Shown here piece after piece: positions 46,808 to 59,800 of a stretch of 64,000 nt of DNA. A model generated the notes under the pieces. It was not told the DNA's origin, made no database searches, and worked only from the letters and a program-made list of their open reading frames with translations. The position numbers and the translations under genes were made by a program. Position 1 is the first letter of the stretch; each line of letters starts with the position of its first letter. The stretch comes from Enchytraeus crypticus (lineage: Eukaryota; Annelida; Clitellata; Enchytraeida; Enchytraeidae): the NCBI GenBank assembly GCA_905160935.1, contig CAJHZI010000263.1:717501-781500 (forward strand). The letters are read 5' to 3'.

Positions 46808-46975
46808 TTCAATCAATCAATCAATAGTCAATCAATCAATTAATTCATCACTCACTCACTTACTGGCTTGCTCACTCATTCATTCACTCAATCAGTCTAT
46901 CATCAATCAATCAGCAAATCAATCAATCAAATCAATCAATCAATCAATCACCAATTAATCACCAATCAATCAGCA

Positions 46976-47005
<30 letters not shown>
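46808..47005. repeat. AATC/GATT tract directly after the UBE2R stop codon
   Basis: The UBE2R TGA at 47006 is followed at once on the coding strand by TTGATTGATTGATTTATTG, so the 3' UTR begins in the repeat. Similar tracts precede exons 47006-47219 (47222-47262) and 48091-48225 (48228-48420). Confidence 0.88.
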
Positions 47006-47006
<1 letters not shown>

Positions 47007-50000
47007 CATGAGTCACTATTACCAGAATCCTCTCCCTCATCATACAGACAGTTGACATCATCATCCTCATCTTCTGCATAATCGTCATCATAGAAGTCAA
47101 GGTCAGAAGCTGTGTCCGTGGGTTTTTGTGGTTTAGTGGTAACACAGTACTCAGCGAGAGTTGTGGGAACGACAACACCATCCTTCTGAGCATCAGCCTT
47201 TGTCAGCTCCACTTGTTTCCTGTTAAATCAATCAATCAGTCAATCAATCAATCATTCGATCAACCAAAACTCTCTCTCTCTCTCTTAGTGCACTGCCTAC
47301 TGGCAGGTCCATGGTATATACTATATAACGCCTCCACTCCTCTCTGTCTTCCGCTTTCCTCTTCATTTCCACATATGAGTGGGTCTTTCAATTATAAATC
47401 ATCTAAGATACCTAATCTCAGCCTGCCTCTGCCTCTTTTTCCTTTTTTCTTTTTCAATCAAAACAACAATGTAAATTTTTTAAACCTATTTAATTTTCTC
47501 GTCACCTTGGACGGCAAATATTATTTACAACTTTTGGTATTCAGGAAAAATGCACGAGCCGCTAAACAGCAGAAATTGCTGCAGATTATCAAAGAGCTCA
47601 GATGAGCCGCAGAGATATGGATAAAATATTTTACAGAAAAAAGGAAAGAGAAAAAAGCTTTTAAGAACCGATCAACAGTGAGAGTACTGGATGGCGTCGT
47701 TAACTTTTTTGACTGCTGTTTATAGAAGTGTTAGTAGACCCAGAAGTTCAGTAACGTTGATTCATAAAAAAGGTGTTTCATAGGAACCGGGCTCTCTCTA
47801 CAATTATATGAAATTTCCAAGTAGTAGATGAATTAATTGGTGATGGTTTATTTAGATTTACTATGATGTCTTCTTTGATCCTACTTTTTGTGTTTGCACT
47901 GTTTGATTTGTTTACTGTTATTTTTCTTCCTGTCAAATGTTGACGAATAAAGAAGTAGATGAATAGTATTACTAATAAAGGTTTAACTTCCGTTTCCTCA
48001 TACAAGGATGATGTCAGGGACGTCAAATAAGATATAATAAAGATATCAAGAACAACAACTAATCGCCACACAAGCAAAATGGAAAACCACCTGACAATTG
48101 TCTCGTACTCTTTGTCACGGCCCCTGGAGCTCTTCCACTTACGATACGCCACGGAGGCGTCGACATTGGCCGGAGAGAACGTGTTCGGTTCATTGAGCAG
48201 CGATATAATACTTAGCAGTATCGTTCTACAATCAATCAATCAATTAATCAATCAATCACTTCAACAATGAATCAGTCCAACAATCAATTCAATGTTCAAT
48301 CAATCAACTCAACAATCAATCCATTAATCAATGAATCCGTAATCCATTATTCGATTAAAAAAATTAAACAACAATAAATTAAATACAGAATCAACCAATC
48401 AACCAATATAATCAATTAACATTTATATATATTAGTAGAAGATGTGCTAGCTTCATTCCAGCAGCACATTTTCTCCAATTAAAATAATATTTTATAATGC
48501 TCCAATTTAATACTTAACAGTCTTGTTCTAAAAGTTAATTAATAAATTAGTCAATCTATTATTCCATTTAAACTATATTCAATCAATCAATCACTTTATC
48601 AAATAAAATACATCAGCCACAGAACAACAATCACTCAAATATCACAAATCAGAGCTATAGTGCCCCTTTTTCTCAAATAACAATTGACTCAAATAGTTAA
48701 CCAGATAAGTTGTCACCTTCTGCAGTCAATTCTCCAGTATCCTTTAGTTAACAAAATTAAAATAAACTCAAATCAAGAGAAATCACTACTAAAGACGAGA
48801 GACTGATCGGTACCTGACGTTTTGTGTGGGGTTCCATCTCTCTGATGGCAGTTCTCCACTCTGAGGATCATCCACTGGAGGATGGAGGATTGATATACAC
48901 ACGTTACCATTCTACAAACACACCCATCGCACAAATTAGTCTCTCCTATCTCTCTCTCTCTCTTATCTCACTTATCTCTCATTTCACTGCCAAGTGGCAG
49001 GTTCAAGGTACATATTCATACTCAAAGTCCGTCTACCATCTTATTTTTCAGTGCACTGCCAAGTGGCAGGTTCAAGGTACATATTCATACTCAAAGTCTG
49101 TCTACCATCGTTACCGTTCTACAACAACATCCCAGGCACAAATTAGTCTCTGCTCTAAATATGGCTACAGAGCTAGTTTCCCATTGCCTTCCTCAGTTCT
49201 TGGCTAGACATCTATTATAACACGTGTCGTTTTATGGTTGGTCTACAGTCTCACCACCTCAGTGGTCTGGGGCATCTCTCTCTCTCTCTCTCTCTCTTCA
49301 GTGTACTGCCAACTGGCAGGTTCAAGATACATATTCATACTCAAGTCTGCTGTCTCGTTCCATAAGAGCACTCCTTAGAAGTAAGTCCTTTACAAGTTAA
49401 TCCCTTCACAAAGTCTATGCCGTATACATACCTTATATAGCCTATAGTTTGGGAAAAGTATAGCTTCTAAGGAGGTTTCCCATTGCCTTCCTCAGTTAGA
49501 TGGATTAATTACCATTTATTCCTAGGGGAAAATATTAACACATTAGTAACATATCTTAATTAGAAGCTAACTCCTCAGTGAGCACATTTTTAAAGAAGTT
49601 AAGCTTTCTTGAAATCCTAGTAATACATACATACAGAAACCCTCGGAAGATATTTAACTATAAAGCAGATAGCAAAAGAACAGTAGGAAGACCTAAAAGA
49701 AGATGAAAGGACTGCTTCAAAGATGACTTGAAGGCTGCTGGAGTTAGCATTTATGGGAGAACAGTTCAGAAAGAAAAAGAATGAACAACAATTAAATGGC
49801 AAAAGAATGGAGTCCTGTACAGGAACATCATAGAGAAATCTTTAGCTGGAACCAGCCCTAGGATGATCACACAACAAGACAAGTTATGTATTCAAGAATT
49901 CCTGGTTGTATCCAACGCTAATGTAGAGTAAACTAGACATTTACAGCACAAATGTTGTACGAGATGAACCATATTAAAAGAGGCAGTTGATATTACTTCA

Positions 50001-51817
50001 GTTATCATGTTTATGTAAAAGCTGTAAATTCAAAAGGGTTAGTGATTAGGTTAATTATTTAGTTGACAAGAATTAGGAAAAGCGTAGTGCTGTAGCATAA
50101 GTTAACTTAACCATTTCTTTACTGCAGGTACTTTGAAGTCCTCCTCCTATTACAAGTTAAATCTATGACCTTCAATAACCACCCCTTATTTTACCAGCGG
50201 TACTTGAAAGTCCACAAATGTTCTTGCAGTCTGGATGCGAGAGAGACCAATTACCCAGAATGCTTAGCATCCAAACTGACCAATAGTGTCGTGTTATTCT
50301 AGTTCCAAAAGTAAATCCTGTTAAAGAACGGATTAAGATAAAATCACAGTATTGTACAAATGCATTAATATCATTACCTCATAGACATTCGGATGCCACA
50401 TCTTTGTAAGAAACTTGACAGAAGGTGGAGAGTAGGGATAGTCGAAAGGAAATTTCATATGTGCCTGTCAACAAAACAAACATAAACTCTTATTTACATG
50501 TTTATATTGTACCAGGATTTGTCAAATAAAATTCTAATATAATTCTTAATCTGACAAATGTACATGCTTACAGATGAGTTGCAAGCTTTTATTTTTTTGT
50601 TTTATATTTGAATATAAATTAATATCTCATCGATGGCAAGTAAAAAGCTGATAAAGCTAATGCTAAAGTCAGTTTCCTCACTCGAAGGCGATGTCAGTGA
50701 CGGGTGAGCCCAGGATTTGAACCACGCACACACTGATCCGCAGTCAAATATCGTACCACAATCGTCACTTTTGATTAAGCCTCAACAGATGGTTAGACAA
50801 AGTAACTCTATATATCTTGCATCAAGCAATCTTCATAGTAATTATTTTAAATTTCTTTGATTTATATTGGAATTAAACCCATGTTGAGGTAAAAATTTCT
50901 ACAAAACATCCTCGTCATAAAGAAGCCATTTAGTTCAGCAAATTTTAAAATAAAAATTAATATGGTATGATCTACATTAATAAGAAATGCTCTTCAGTAC
51001 TGGTGTACAACATTATATAATTTATATTGTCCCCCAAGCTAAGAATTTGTGAAAGAAGACCAAATAAAATCTGTAGAGGTTTTGAATAGCAAAATAATGC
51101 AAGCATATTTATTAAAGTAATAAGAAATCACTTCAGAGACCATATCTTTAATCTGTCTTACATCTAAAATTGACCTAATTGGTGATAAATTATGAGTTGA
51201 TGAAAAAAAGAAAACAAGATGATTGAATAAAAATAGACAGAAAGATACAGATAGAGACAGATAGACAGAAAGAAAGATAAACATAGAGATGAAGCTAACT
51301 GTGGAGCTGCCGAATCATGCTTTATTTAGAGTGACAATATATAAAAAATTATTTAAGTTCGCACCTTATTAAAAAAAACAAACAAATTTAAGTGAGTGAT
51401 TTGGATAAAATAATTTTAAATATATATCAGTTACCTATTGCCGTCAACGTTAACTAAAATTGTCAACTTTCAACTAGGTAGTTTGTTATATTTAGATAAC
51501 ATTCTGCATTCCTCTATTCCGAAATTTCTTTTTTATTTTGCAATGAATAGACTCTATTTTTACTCGTTAAATTTTGTCAATGAACAAAGAAAATCAATAA
51601 ATTGTTAATTTAATCTCGCCTTAAAACACAAAATACCTACCTTAAAATATCCACCCTCATAGATGGTAGCCGGGGGCCCAAAGATTGCCACCTCCCAGGT
51701 GAAAATGTTCGACTCGTCAGGGAGTCGAACCCGGAATCCCTCCACAGGTTCTTCTGCTAATCGTTTCATTTCCAGTTGGAGCGATTTGACAGCAGCGGGA
51801 CTAGGTGTTTTAGCCAT
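47006..51817 (-). CDS. UBE2R2: Ubiquitin-conjugating enzyme E2 R (CDC34 type), 5 exons
   Basis: Exons are 51641-51817 (ATG), 50378-50464, 48814-48911, 48091-48225 and 47006-47219 (TGA). Phases agree and give 236 residues, the length of human CDC34. The product is the E2 that works with SCF ubiquitin ligases to build Lys48 chains. The sequence shows the UBC fold with [19 protein letters not shown]: the HPN motif and the catalytic cysteine, which falls at residue 93 as in human CDC34. The Cdc34-specific acidic insert ([16 protein letters not shown]) follows. The end is the typical acidic tail ([14 protein letters not shown], then [12 protein letters not shown]), which binds cullin. CDC34 versus UBE2R2 cannot be separated because invertebrates usually have one ancestor of both; the symbol is nominal. 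Confidence 0.95.
47270..47460 (-). mobile_element. LINE family F 3' end with CT microsatellite
   Basis: The same block is present (CACTGCCTACTGGCAGGTCC, then CACATATGAGTGGGTC), beginning with a CT run. It lies just upstream of the last UBE2R exon. Confidence 0.7.
48985..49510. repeat. Repeat J cluster in UBE2R intron 2
   Basis: There are three copies of CACTGCCAAGTGGCAGGTTC with TACATATTCATACTCAAAGT, two of them in tandem (48990 and 49055) and one at 49305 with a longer downstream part. CT microsatellites precede the first and third. Confidence 0.6.
49620..49850 (+). mobile_element. Remnant of a LINE ORF C-terminus
   Basis: The plus strand reads [10 protein letters not shown], stop, [20 protein letters not shown], a common ending of non-LTR retrotransposon ORF2 proteins, with stops. 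It lies in UBE2R intron 2. Confidence 0.5.
50110..50330. repeat. 220-bp dispersed repeat, copy 2
   Basis: It is colinear with 1885-2105 and shares GAGAGAGACCAATTACCCAG and CAAACTGACCAATAG. It lies in UBE2R intron 2, just downstream of the exon at 50378. Confidence 0.65.
50652..50768 (-). mobile_element. SINE-A copy
   Basis: This reverse copy lies in UBE2R intron 1 (the intron upstream of exon 50378-50464). Confidence 0.75.
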
Positions 51818-53034
51818 TTGTTCTTTCCAAAACACGATCTATCCGTAAATAAAGAAGATTAGAGTAAAGATCATCCGAGGCCTGGAGCCAAACTTGTTCA
51901 ATTTTGATAAATTCGTAAAGGGGTGAGCCCACCCAGCAAGCTGTTGTTTTATTATGTTTACACCACTCACCAATGGCACCACAGAGCTATTTTTAGATCC
52001 GTCAGCTGTGACACGGCTTCCGTCAACACTATTTGGCTAATTATCATGATAGTCGAAATAAGTTGGATAAAATTGTTGGCTCAAAGATTTTACTCTGTCT
52101 ATATGTATTGCGATATATTAAAGTCTACTATTATACTGTAGTCTTACACATGCTGCTATGGTCTAGTGGGTTCGATTCTCGTTCGCGTCACTAGGTATAA
52201 CATCTTTAAATTGTAATCTTTAAATTTCCAAGATTAGGGTTATTGCTAGGGCTAACATACTGTATAAGTACTATATAACTCAATGTGCTTGGAGCAAATC
52301 AAGATCAAATAGCCGCCGCATTGAGCATGTAGACATTTTGTTCTTGTTTTGATCCAGCAATATATTTGGTTTTAAGAAGGTATGTAGGCTGTTTGATTTG
52401 TGTGCTTTTTAACTTATGTATGCATATGTATGTATTTGGATTCTAGAGGTGTTTATGAGTGTCAAGAAGTTAATTTCAACTATCAAGCTGTATGTAGAGT
52501 AGTATACAAATTTTCATACACCACAATGTCTTGATAAACAAAATATTAACTGAAGCCCCCTATAAACCACAGCCAATGTAAACCCATGTAATTAGGTCAG
52601 TGACATCCTTTCCTTATAGGGCAGCGCAGAAATGCTTTACCTTCCTTGCTGCTGATACCCGATATCCTATCAACAGCGATGCAGCTGTCATCCATGACAA
52701 TATAGAATGTTTGATAAATGACAGTGCAAATTTAATAAGCTGAACATCTAAGTTTAACTGCAGTGGATTGGGAATAGCGTGCTGCTTTCTTTTACCGTAC
52801 CTACGATTACAACAACAACAATACGATTAGAGTGCTACTGTTGTCCATGACAACATTGAGCACTGTGGAACCAAATCAAAGCCGATGAGCAGAGTGAGGG
52901 GTCCATAAATGGTGCGAGCCAAATCCAGGTAGTCAGCCCAAGGAAGGGTACTGTACGTGGTACTTAAATACTCACATGTAAATACTCCAAGTACTCACTT
53001 GTTACGCCTATTTCGAAGTCTTTGCAAAGTAAAG

Positions 53035-53265
53035 TAAACACGCATTATAGTGAATAATCAACTACGTTGATATCTATCACTTTTAAAACCATATGTTTAA
53101 TCCGTTAGGCAATTTAGACCATTTTCCGTATAACCAGTCCAGTGAATGTCCGAGATTTACTCTCAATCAGCGCGTCCGGGATTCGAATCCACGAGGGTTC
53201 AATTCACCGCAGGATTTGTCATTTAAAACTTCATGACGTTACCCCTACGCTATTTAGACATTCTA
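53035..53265 (-). mobile_element. SINE-B copy joined to LINE C
   Basis: This complete reverse copy has its head at 53265, abutting the LINE C fragment that starts at 53266. Confidence 0.75.
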
Positions 53266-53800
53266 CATGCACTGGCTAAAGATTAGAGAGCGTATCATTT
53301 ACAAAACAGCTTCGTTAACCTATAAGTCCATCACCATCCCTGGACAAACTTGTATGTCTCACTTGATTAAAGTGATGCAGCCTGCTATTACTCGGTCTTC
53401 TAAGTTAATTACTCTTGTGAGATATAGCTTACCTTCACGCTCTAAGCTATCTAATCGTTCTTTCCAGCATGCTGCACCTCAGATCTGGAATTCTCTTCCA
53501 TCCAATCTTCAGAAATCTTCATTTGAATCACATCAGCCTTTGCTTTCCTATGAGCAGTTCCATAAGCAGTTGAAGACCTATCTTTTCCATCTCTCTTTTC
53601 CATCCAGTGTCCATGAGCAGCGACCTGCGCCTAAACCACATTTTCTTTAACTCCCTTTATTTTGGACTGAATTTCTGGATTTTGTAATTTGCACCGTTTG
53701 TGGACCTTCCCTTTTTGCTCGCCGGCTTGATTTTGTCTCAATAGTGCTCGATGTTGTCATTGATGACTGTAGCACTCTAATTGTTGCTATTATTATTATT
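53266..53800 (+). mobile_element. LINE family C: 3' fragment
   Basis: The reading frame 53267-53650 carries the end of the same reverse-transcriptase family as the element at 58.2-60.1 kb ([20 protein letters not shown], then [13 protein letters not shown]). It is followed by the shared 3' tail and an ATT repeat ending near 53800. It starts abruptly against a SINE-B copy on its left. Confidence 0.8.
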
Positions 53801-54225
53801 ATTATTATTACTTACAAGTGTAGCTTGCACACATCGGTGCGCAGAAGTGCATACTACTAACGGTTTCTATTTTGCATTTTCATGGTTTAATGAACAATTA
53901 TTATTAATAATAATTAAAATTATTACATTGGGTTTGGCAGAATAAAAGTACAATAACACATTACATAAGCATGGCTATTTAATTCTTTCCGTTGATTGCT
54001 TATAATAGATACAGTCCGTAGAATCTATTGGCAACAGAGAGGTCACTTAATAATGTGGAAATATAATTTGTAATAAAAATAGTTTTTTGGTCAAATTAAA
54101 CAGCCATGACAGTAATTAAGGCAGAAAAGTACTTGAAAATGAAAAACTCTCAGTAAACTTTAGCACATTTCACTTAAAATATTAAGTGTACATAAAATAT
54201 ATTTCCTAAGTTTAGCAGATGCCAG

Positions 54226-56642
54226 TCATAGGCTTTCGCCGGCCAGTCTTTCTGTTGACTCTGAAGAGTTGTAATTTGTGTCACAGCCCTGCAGTTTGAT
54301 GTGAGACACGACACGCTCAGTGGCATCTACTGCTTTGTCAATGTGCTGCAGTGTCAATCAACACAGATACATGCACTGAACAGAATCAGCGTATAAAACG
54401 ACAAATAGGACTTATCTCTCTCTCTCTCTCTCTCTTAGTGCACTGCCCACTGGCAGGTCCATGGTATATAACGCCTCCACTGTTCTCTTACTTCCGCTTT
54501 CCTCTCATTTCCACATATGAGTGGATCTTTAAATCATCTAACATACCTAATCTCGGCCTGCCCCTGCCTCTTTTTCCTTCCATTCTACCTTCTATGACCT
54601 CTATTTAAAGTTACCATCATCACTAATTCATTATTAATATGATAATACAAGATACGAAGCTATCATCATCACTTTTTCATTATCAATATGATAATACAAG
54701 ATAAAAAGTTAGTTTCATCGCCTGACTTCATTTACATCATCATCATGAAGTTAAATTGGTATAATTTAGTTTTAGTGAAGAAGTTCATTGCTCACCTCAC
54801 GTGGGTACAGCCAGTCTAGAAACAGAAGAAAGAAGTGATTGATGACTGCAAATATTAGAAACAGTTTACCAGCCACTAGACCACAATGCTCGTACCTACC
54901 ATACAGAAATAAACAACCAAATATAAACAGTTTACCAGCCACTAGACTACAGTGTTTCTACCTACCATACAGAAATAAACAACCAAATATAAACAGTTTA
55001 CCAGCCACTAGACTACAGTGCTCGTATCTAACATACAGAAGTAAACAACCAAATATAAACAGTTTACCAGCCACTAGACTACAGTGCTCGTATCTAACAT
55101 ACAGAAGTAAACAACCAAATATAAACAGTTTACCAGCCACTAGACTACAGTGCTCGTATCTACCATACAGAAATAAATTACAAACACAGAGCACACCTGT
55201 GTAGACAATCAACAGGTAAATAGCAATACAGTGTACACCTGTGTAGACAATCAACAGGTAAATAGCAATAGAGTGCACACCTGTGTAGACTATCAACAGG
55301 TACACAGCAATACAGTGCACACCTGTGTGCCAATCAACAGGTAAATAGCAATATAGTGCACACCTGTCTATACAATCAACAGGAAAATGGCTATAAAGTG
55401 CACACCTGTGTAGACAATCAACAGGTAACCCTCCACTCTTCTCCACAGATACCCCACTCTCAGCAAGCTCTTGTTCCCTGATGTTCAAGTAAACATTTTC
55501 CGTTCTCTCAGCGACATTCTGCCACGTGTACATACGCTTCACCGCTTCATGGCTCATGTAGTAGTCCGCTTCACTGCGCTTTCCTCGCTTTATAACACAA
55601 ATAGCGGCTTCCAGCTCACCCGTAAGAGCTGACAGCAACAACAATGAGAACAGTTAAATAACTCGATATACGTAATTTATAACACACATACAGTCATATG
55701 CACTTAACTGCTATTACAACAATCTCAATACATTAAATTTTATTTTCAATTTGCAATGGCTTAAAAGTCATTCCCTGTGTTGTGTCCGGGTCGTTTGAAG
55801 AATTAGACCAACCGGTGACTGCACGTGCCGTAGAAGGCGACTAACTCACTAAGATCCATACCAACGTCAGAAAGGGCATTCGGTTAGTGAGCGCCTAGGC
55901 TCCAGTAATTGCCACAAAACTTAAACGAATGGATAAAAAATCTATTCGTATCCCTGCCCTGGTTAAACTGGGATTTAAGGGAAGATGATGACGATGATGA
56001 ATGGTTTAAAGGTATATAATTTAATTAATAAAAAATAATTAATTAATTAATTAATTTTACTAATCAATAAAAATTGATAAAATAATTATTTAGTTACTTA
56101 ATCAATAAATTAATCAATTAAACACTTCAAATGAATTAATTTGATTAATTTATTAATCAATGTTAAGTTTGAGTCAGAAGGCAATTTCATAGGTGTAAAA
56201 TTACGCAATTCACTAAAGAACTATGTGATGTGAACAAGTGTTTTATATATTAGCAAGAAATGAGACCTGGAGGGAGTTGGCACAGATAGACAGTTGATAA
56301 ATGTACTAAGAAATAGGAAGAAGAGTTGGATAGGACACATTCTATGGGGGGAAGGTCTATTAAAGAGGTCATAGAAGGTAGAATGGAAGGAAAAAGAGGC
56401 ACGGGCAGGCCGAGATTAGGTATGTTAGATGATTTAAAGACCCACTCATATGTGGAAATGTAGAGGAAAGCGAAAGACAAAGAAGAGTAGAGGCGTCATA
56501 TACCATGGACCTGCCAGTAGGCAGTGTACTAAGAGAGAGAGAGAGAGAGACCTGTAGCACTGGGCTCAGCCAGTCTGATGAGATGAGGGGGTAAGACTTC
56601 AGGTACTCCCCCCACTCTCGTGCTTACCACCTGCAGTCTACA

Positions 56643-56689
<47 letters not shown>

Positions 56690-56730
56690 TAGACACATAT
56701 ACACACACACACACATAGACACACATACAC

Positions 56731-56770
<40 letters not shown>

Positions 56771-56783
56771 CTATATCTATATC

Positions 56784-56862
<79 letters not shown>

Positions 56863-59800
56863 ATATATATATTAAAACACATACACTTAAATACACCCTT
56901 ACACATACATACATACATACCGATATATGCACACTAAAAGGAAGAACCAGTAAATCAGTGAGTCAGTCATGTAAGCAATACCCTTTATCTAGCTAAGCTA
57001 AGGGCAAATCAAGACTTGTAAATAGCAACATGTAACCACAGCATTAAGTATTAAGTAGAACAAGGCATAGAATTATCGGTTAATACAAGAATCATTCACT
57101 GAAGCTGATATTGGCAATATGAGGTGAGTCATGGAGAGCGGGACCTGTAAACATGTGCATAACGTAATTAGATTAAGAAGATAAAAGAAGTAGAACAAAG
57201 TTAAGACAGACCCGCAGGCTGCAGCCTCTACAATAGCGATGCAGAAAGCCTCTGTTAGAGATGTGTTGAGAAATATGTCTCCCTGTACCAGCACCTGACA
57301 CATATAAACACATAGAAACACATAGCACATAGAAACACATAGCACATAAAAACACATAGCATATAGAAACATATAGCACATAGAAACACATAGCACATAG
57401 AAACACATAGCATATAGAATCGCATAGCACATAGAAACACAAAGCACATATAAATACATAGCACACATAAACACATAGCACATACAAACCTACAGCACAC
57501 AGCACATAGTTACACATAGCACACATAGCACATAAAGACACAGAGTACACATAGCACATAGAAACACATAGCATATAGAAACACATAGCACATACAAACA
57601 CAGAGATGTCTCACTATAACAACACCTGACATATATACAAACGGACGTACATAAAAACACATAACACGATATGGTGAACTATACAGTCAAACATGAATAG
57701 TTTAGAAAAATGTAGAAATAGAAGCGAATACTGATAGAAGAAGAGAAACATACAGCTAGAAACAGAGAAGCATACATATAGACATATAGAAGCATACAGC
57801 TAAACATAGAGAAGCATACAGATAGACAAAGCATAGAGTTAGACATGGATAGGCATAGAGCTAGACATAGAGAAGCATCGAGCTAGACATATAGTAGCAT
57901 AGAGCTAGAGATAGAGAAGCATAGATCTAGAGATAGATAGGAATAGAGCTAGACACACATCTCTGACAGCAGAGTGCTCCACTGTGCCTAGCATATGAAC
58001 TCTGTCCTGTAGCTCATATCTCTCTCTCACCTCCTCTACTATCAACCTCTTAGGTCCATCCCCACCTACACATACATACACACATACATACACACATACA
58101 TATATACACCTCCTCTACTATCAACCTCTTAGGTCCATCCCCACCTACACATACATAATAATAACAATAATAATAACAACAATTACAGTGCTACAGCCAT
58201 CAATGACAACATCGAGCACTATTGAGACAAAATCCAGCTGGCGAGCAAAAAAAGAAGGTCCAAAAACTGTGCAAATTCCAAAATCCAGAAATTCAGTCCA
58301 AAGTAAAGGGAGTTAAAGAAAAGGTGGTTTAGGCGCAGGTCGCTGCTCATAGACACTGGATGGAAAAGAGAGATGGAAAAGATAGGTCATCAACTGCTTA
58401 TGGAGCTGCTCATAGGAAAGCAAAGGCTGATGTGATTCAAATGAAGATTTCTGAAGATTGGATGGAAGAGAATTCCAGATCTGAGGTGCAGCATGCTGGA
58501 AAGAACGATTAGATAGCTTAGAGCGTGAAGGTAAGCTATATCTCACAAGAGTAATTAACTTAGAAGACGAGTAATAGCAGGCTGCATCACTTTAATCAAG
58601 TGAGACATACAAGTTTGTCCAGGGATGGTGATGGACTTATAGGTTAACGAAGCAGTTTTGCAAATAATAAGCTCTTTAATCTTTATCCAGTGCAAAGACT
58701 TCAAAATAGGCGTAACATGTGAGTACTTGGAACTACAAAAAATTGCTCGCGCAAGAGAATTCTGAACAAACTGCAACCGATCAATCTCACAGCCAGGGAG
58801 ATTTAAAAACAGGGAATTGCAGTAGTCCAACTTTGATTGCACAAGAGCAGCACCAATTGTAGCAGCTGTCTCACGTGACAAATATGGACGTATTCGACGA
58901 AGATCACGGATATGGAAGAAACATGCTTGTGAAGTTTTAGTTATGTGTTTGTGGAAGGTTAGGTGTTTATCAAGGATAACACCGAGATTTGTCACAGAAG
59001 AAACAGGTGCTATTTTAATACCCGAAGATAACGAAAGAGCTTTCCCATTCAGCTTCAGAAGCTGTTGAGGTGTCCCGACCAACAAGAATTCAGTCTTAGA
59101 TGGATTAAGTGCCAAGAAATTAGCAGACATCCAAGAGGATATAGAATGAAAACTTTGTTGCAGGAGGGTTTCAGCATTAGAATAGGAGTTAGGGGTGAAA
59201 CAAGTGTACATTGAGTGTCATCAGCATATAGTTCATGATCAAGTGAATGAGAAGAGATTAGAGTGCTTAAGGGTGTTGTATAGAGGGTAAAGAGGATAGG
59301 ACCAAGAACGGAGCCTTGAGGCACACCATACTTTAAGTGAGAAGGCGAAGAGATGTACTCCATCACTTTCACACTAAAAGAACGATCCGTCAGATAGGAG
59401 GAAAACCAATCAAGAACAATTCCACGAACACCAAACCAGGAAGAAAGACATTCCAGAAGAATATTGTGATCAATGGTATCAAAAGCGGCCGAAAGATCAA
59501 GTATACATAATCCAGTTAAGCGTTGTGTGCACATGGCATTAACAATAGAATTGCACACAGATAGAAGCAACGTTTCAGTTGAACGATGCTTAGTATAAGC
59601 AGCTTGATGCTTATTAAATAGATCATTGTAAGAGAGATGAGTAGAAAGCCTCTGAAGAACAATTCTTTCAGTGAGCTTAGATATTTATGACAGATTAGAT
59701 ATAGGCCTGTAATTCGACAATAATTCCTTATCCAGTGTGGGCTTTTTAAGCAATGGAGTAATAACTGCACGCTTAAAAGCGCGAGGAAATTTGCCAGTAG

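Larger units (their letters stand above)
40441..47005. other. Intergenic: SMG8 5' side to UBE2R 3' side
   Basis: It contains LINE C tails, the hAT-like element (42148-44859), a LINE E piece (45085-45185), repeat J (45547-45990) and AATC tracts. Coding-strand AATAAA-type signals lie at about 46167-46200, roughly 0.8 kb past the UBE2R stop. No gene is seen. Confidence 0.65.
51818..54225. other. Intergenic: UBE2R 5' side to PIGA 3' side
   Basis: It holds a tRNA-like piece at 52150-52200, a LINE C variant tail at 52810-52920, SINE-B at 53035-53265 and the LINE C 3' fragment to 53800. I see no gene. Confidence 0.65.

Noticed and set aside
47126-47605. 159-codon plus-strand ORF
   Set aside because: It is antisense to the UBE2R last exon, then runs through an AATC tract and a LINE F end; no domain is recognisable.
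54958-55644. 228-codon minus ORF
   Set aside because: Only 55406-55628 is exon; the remainder is the in-frame junction arrays of the following intron.
59055-59570. Host or viral reverse transcriptase
   Set aside because: The YADD polymerase, its 3' tail and dispersed copies fit a non-LTR retrotransposon; there are no LTRs, gag or envelope-like genes.
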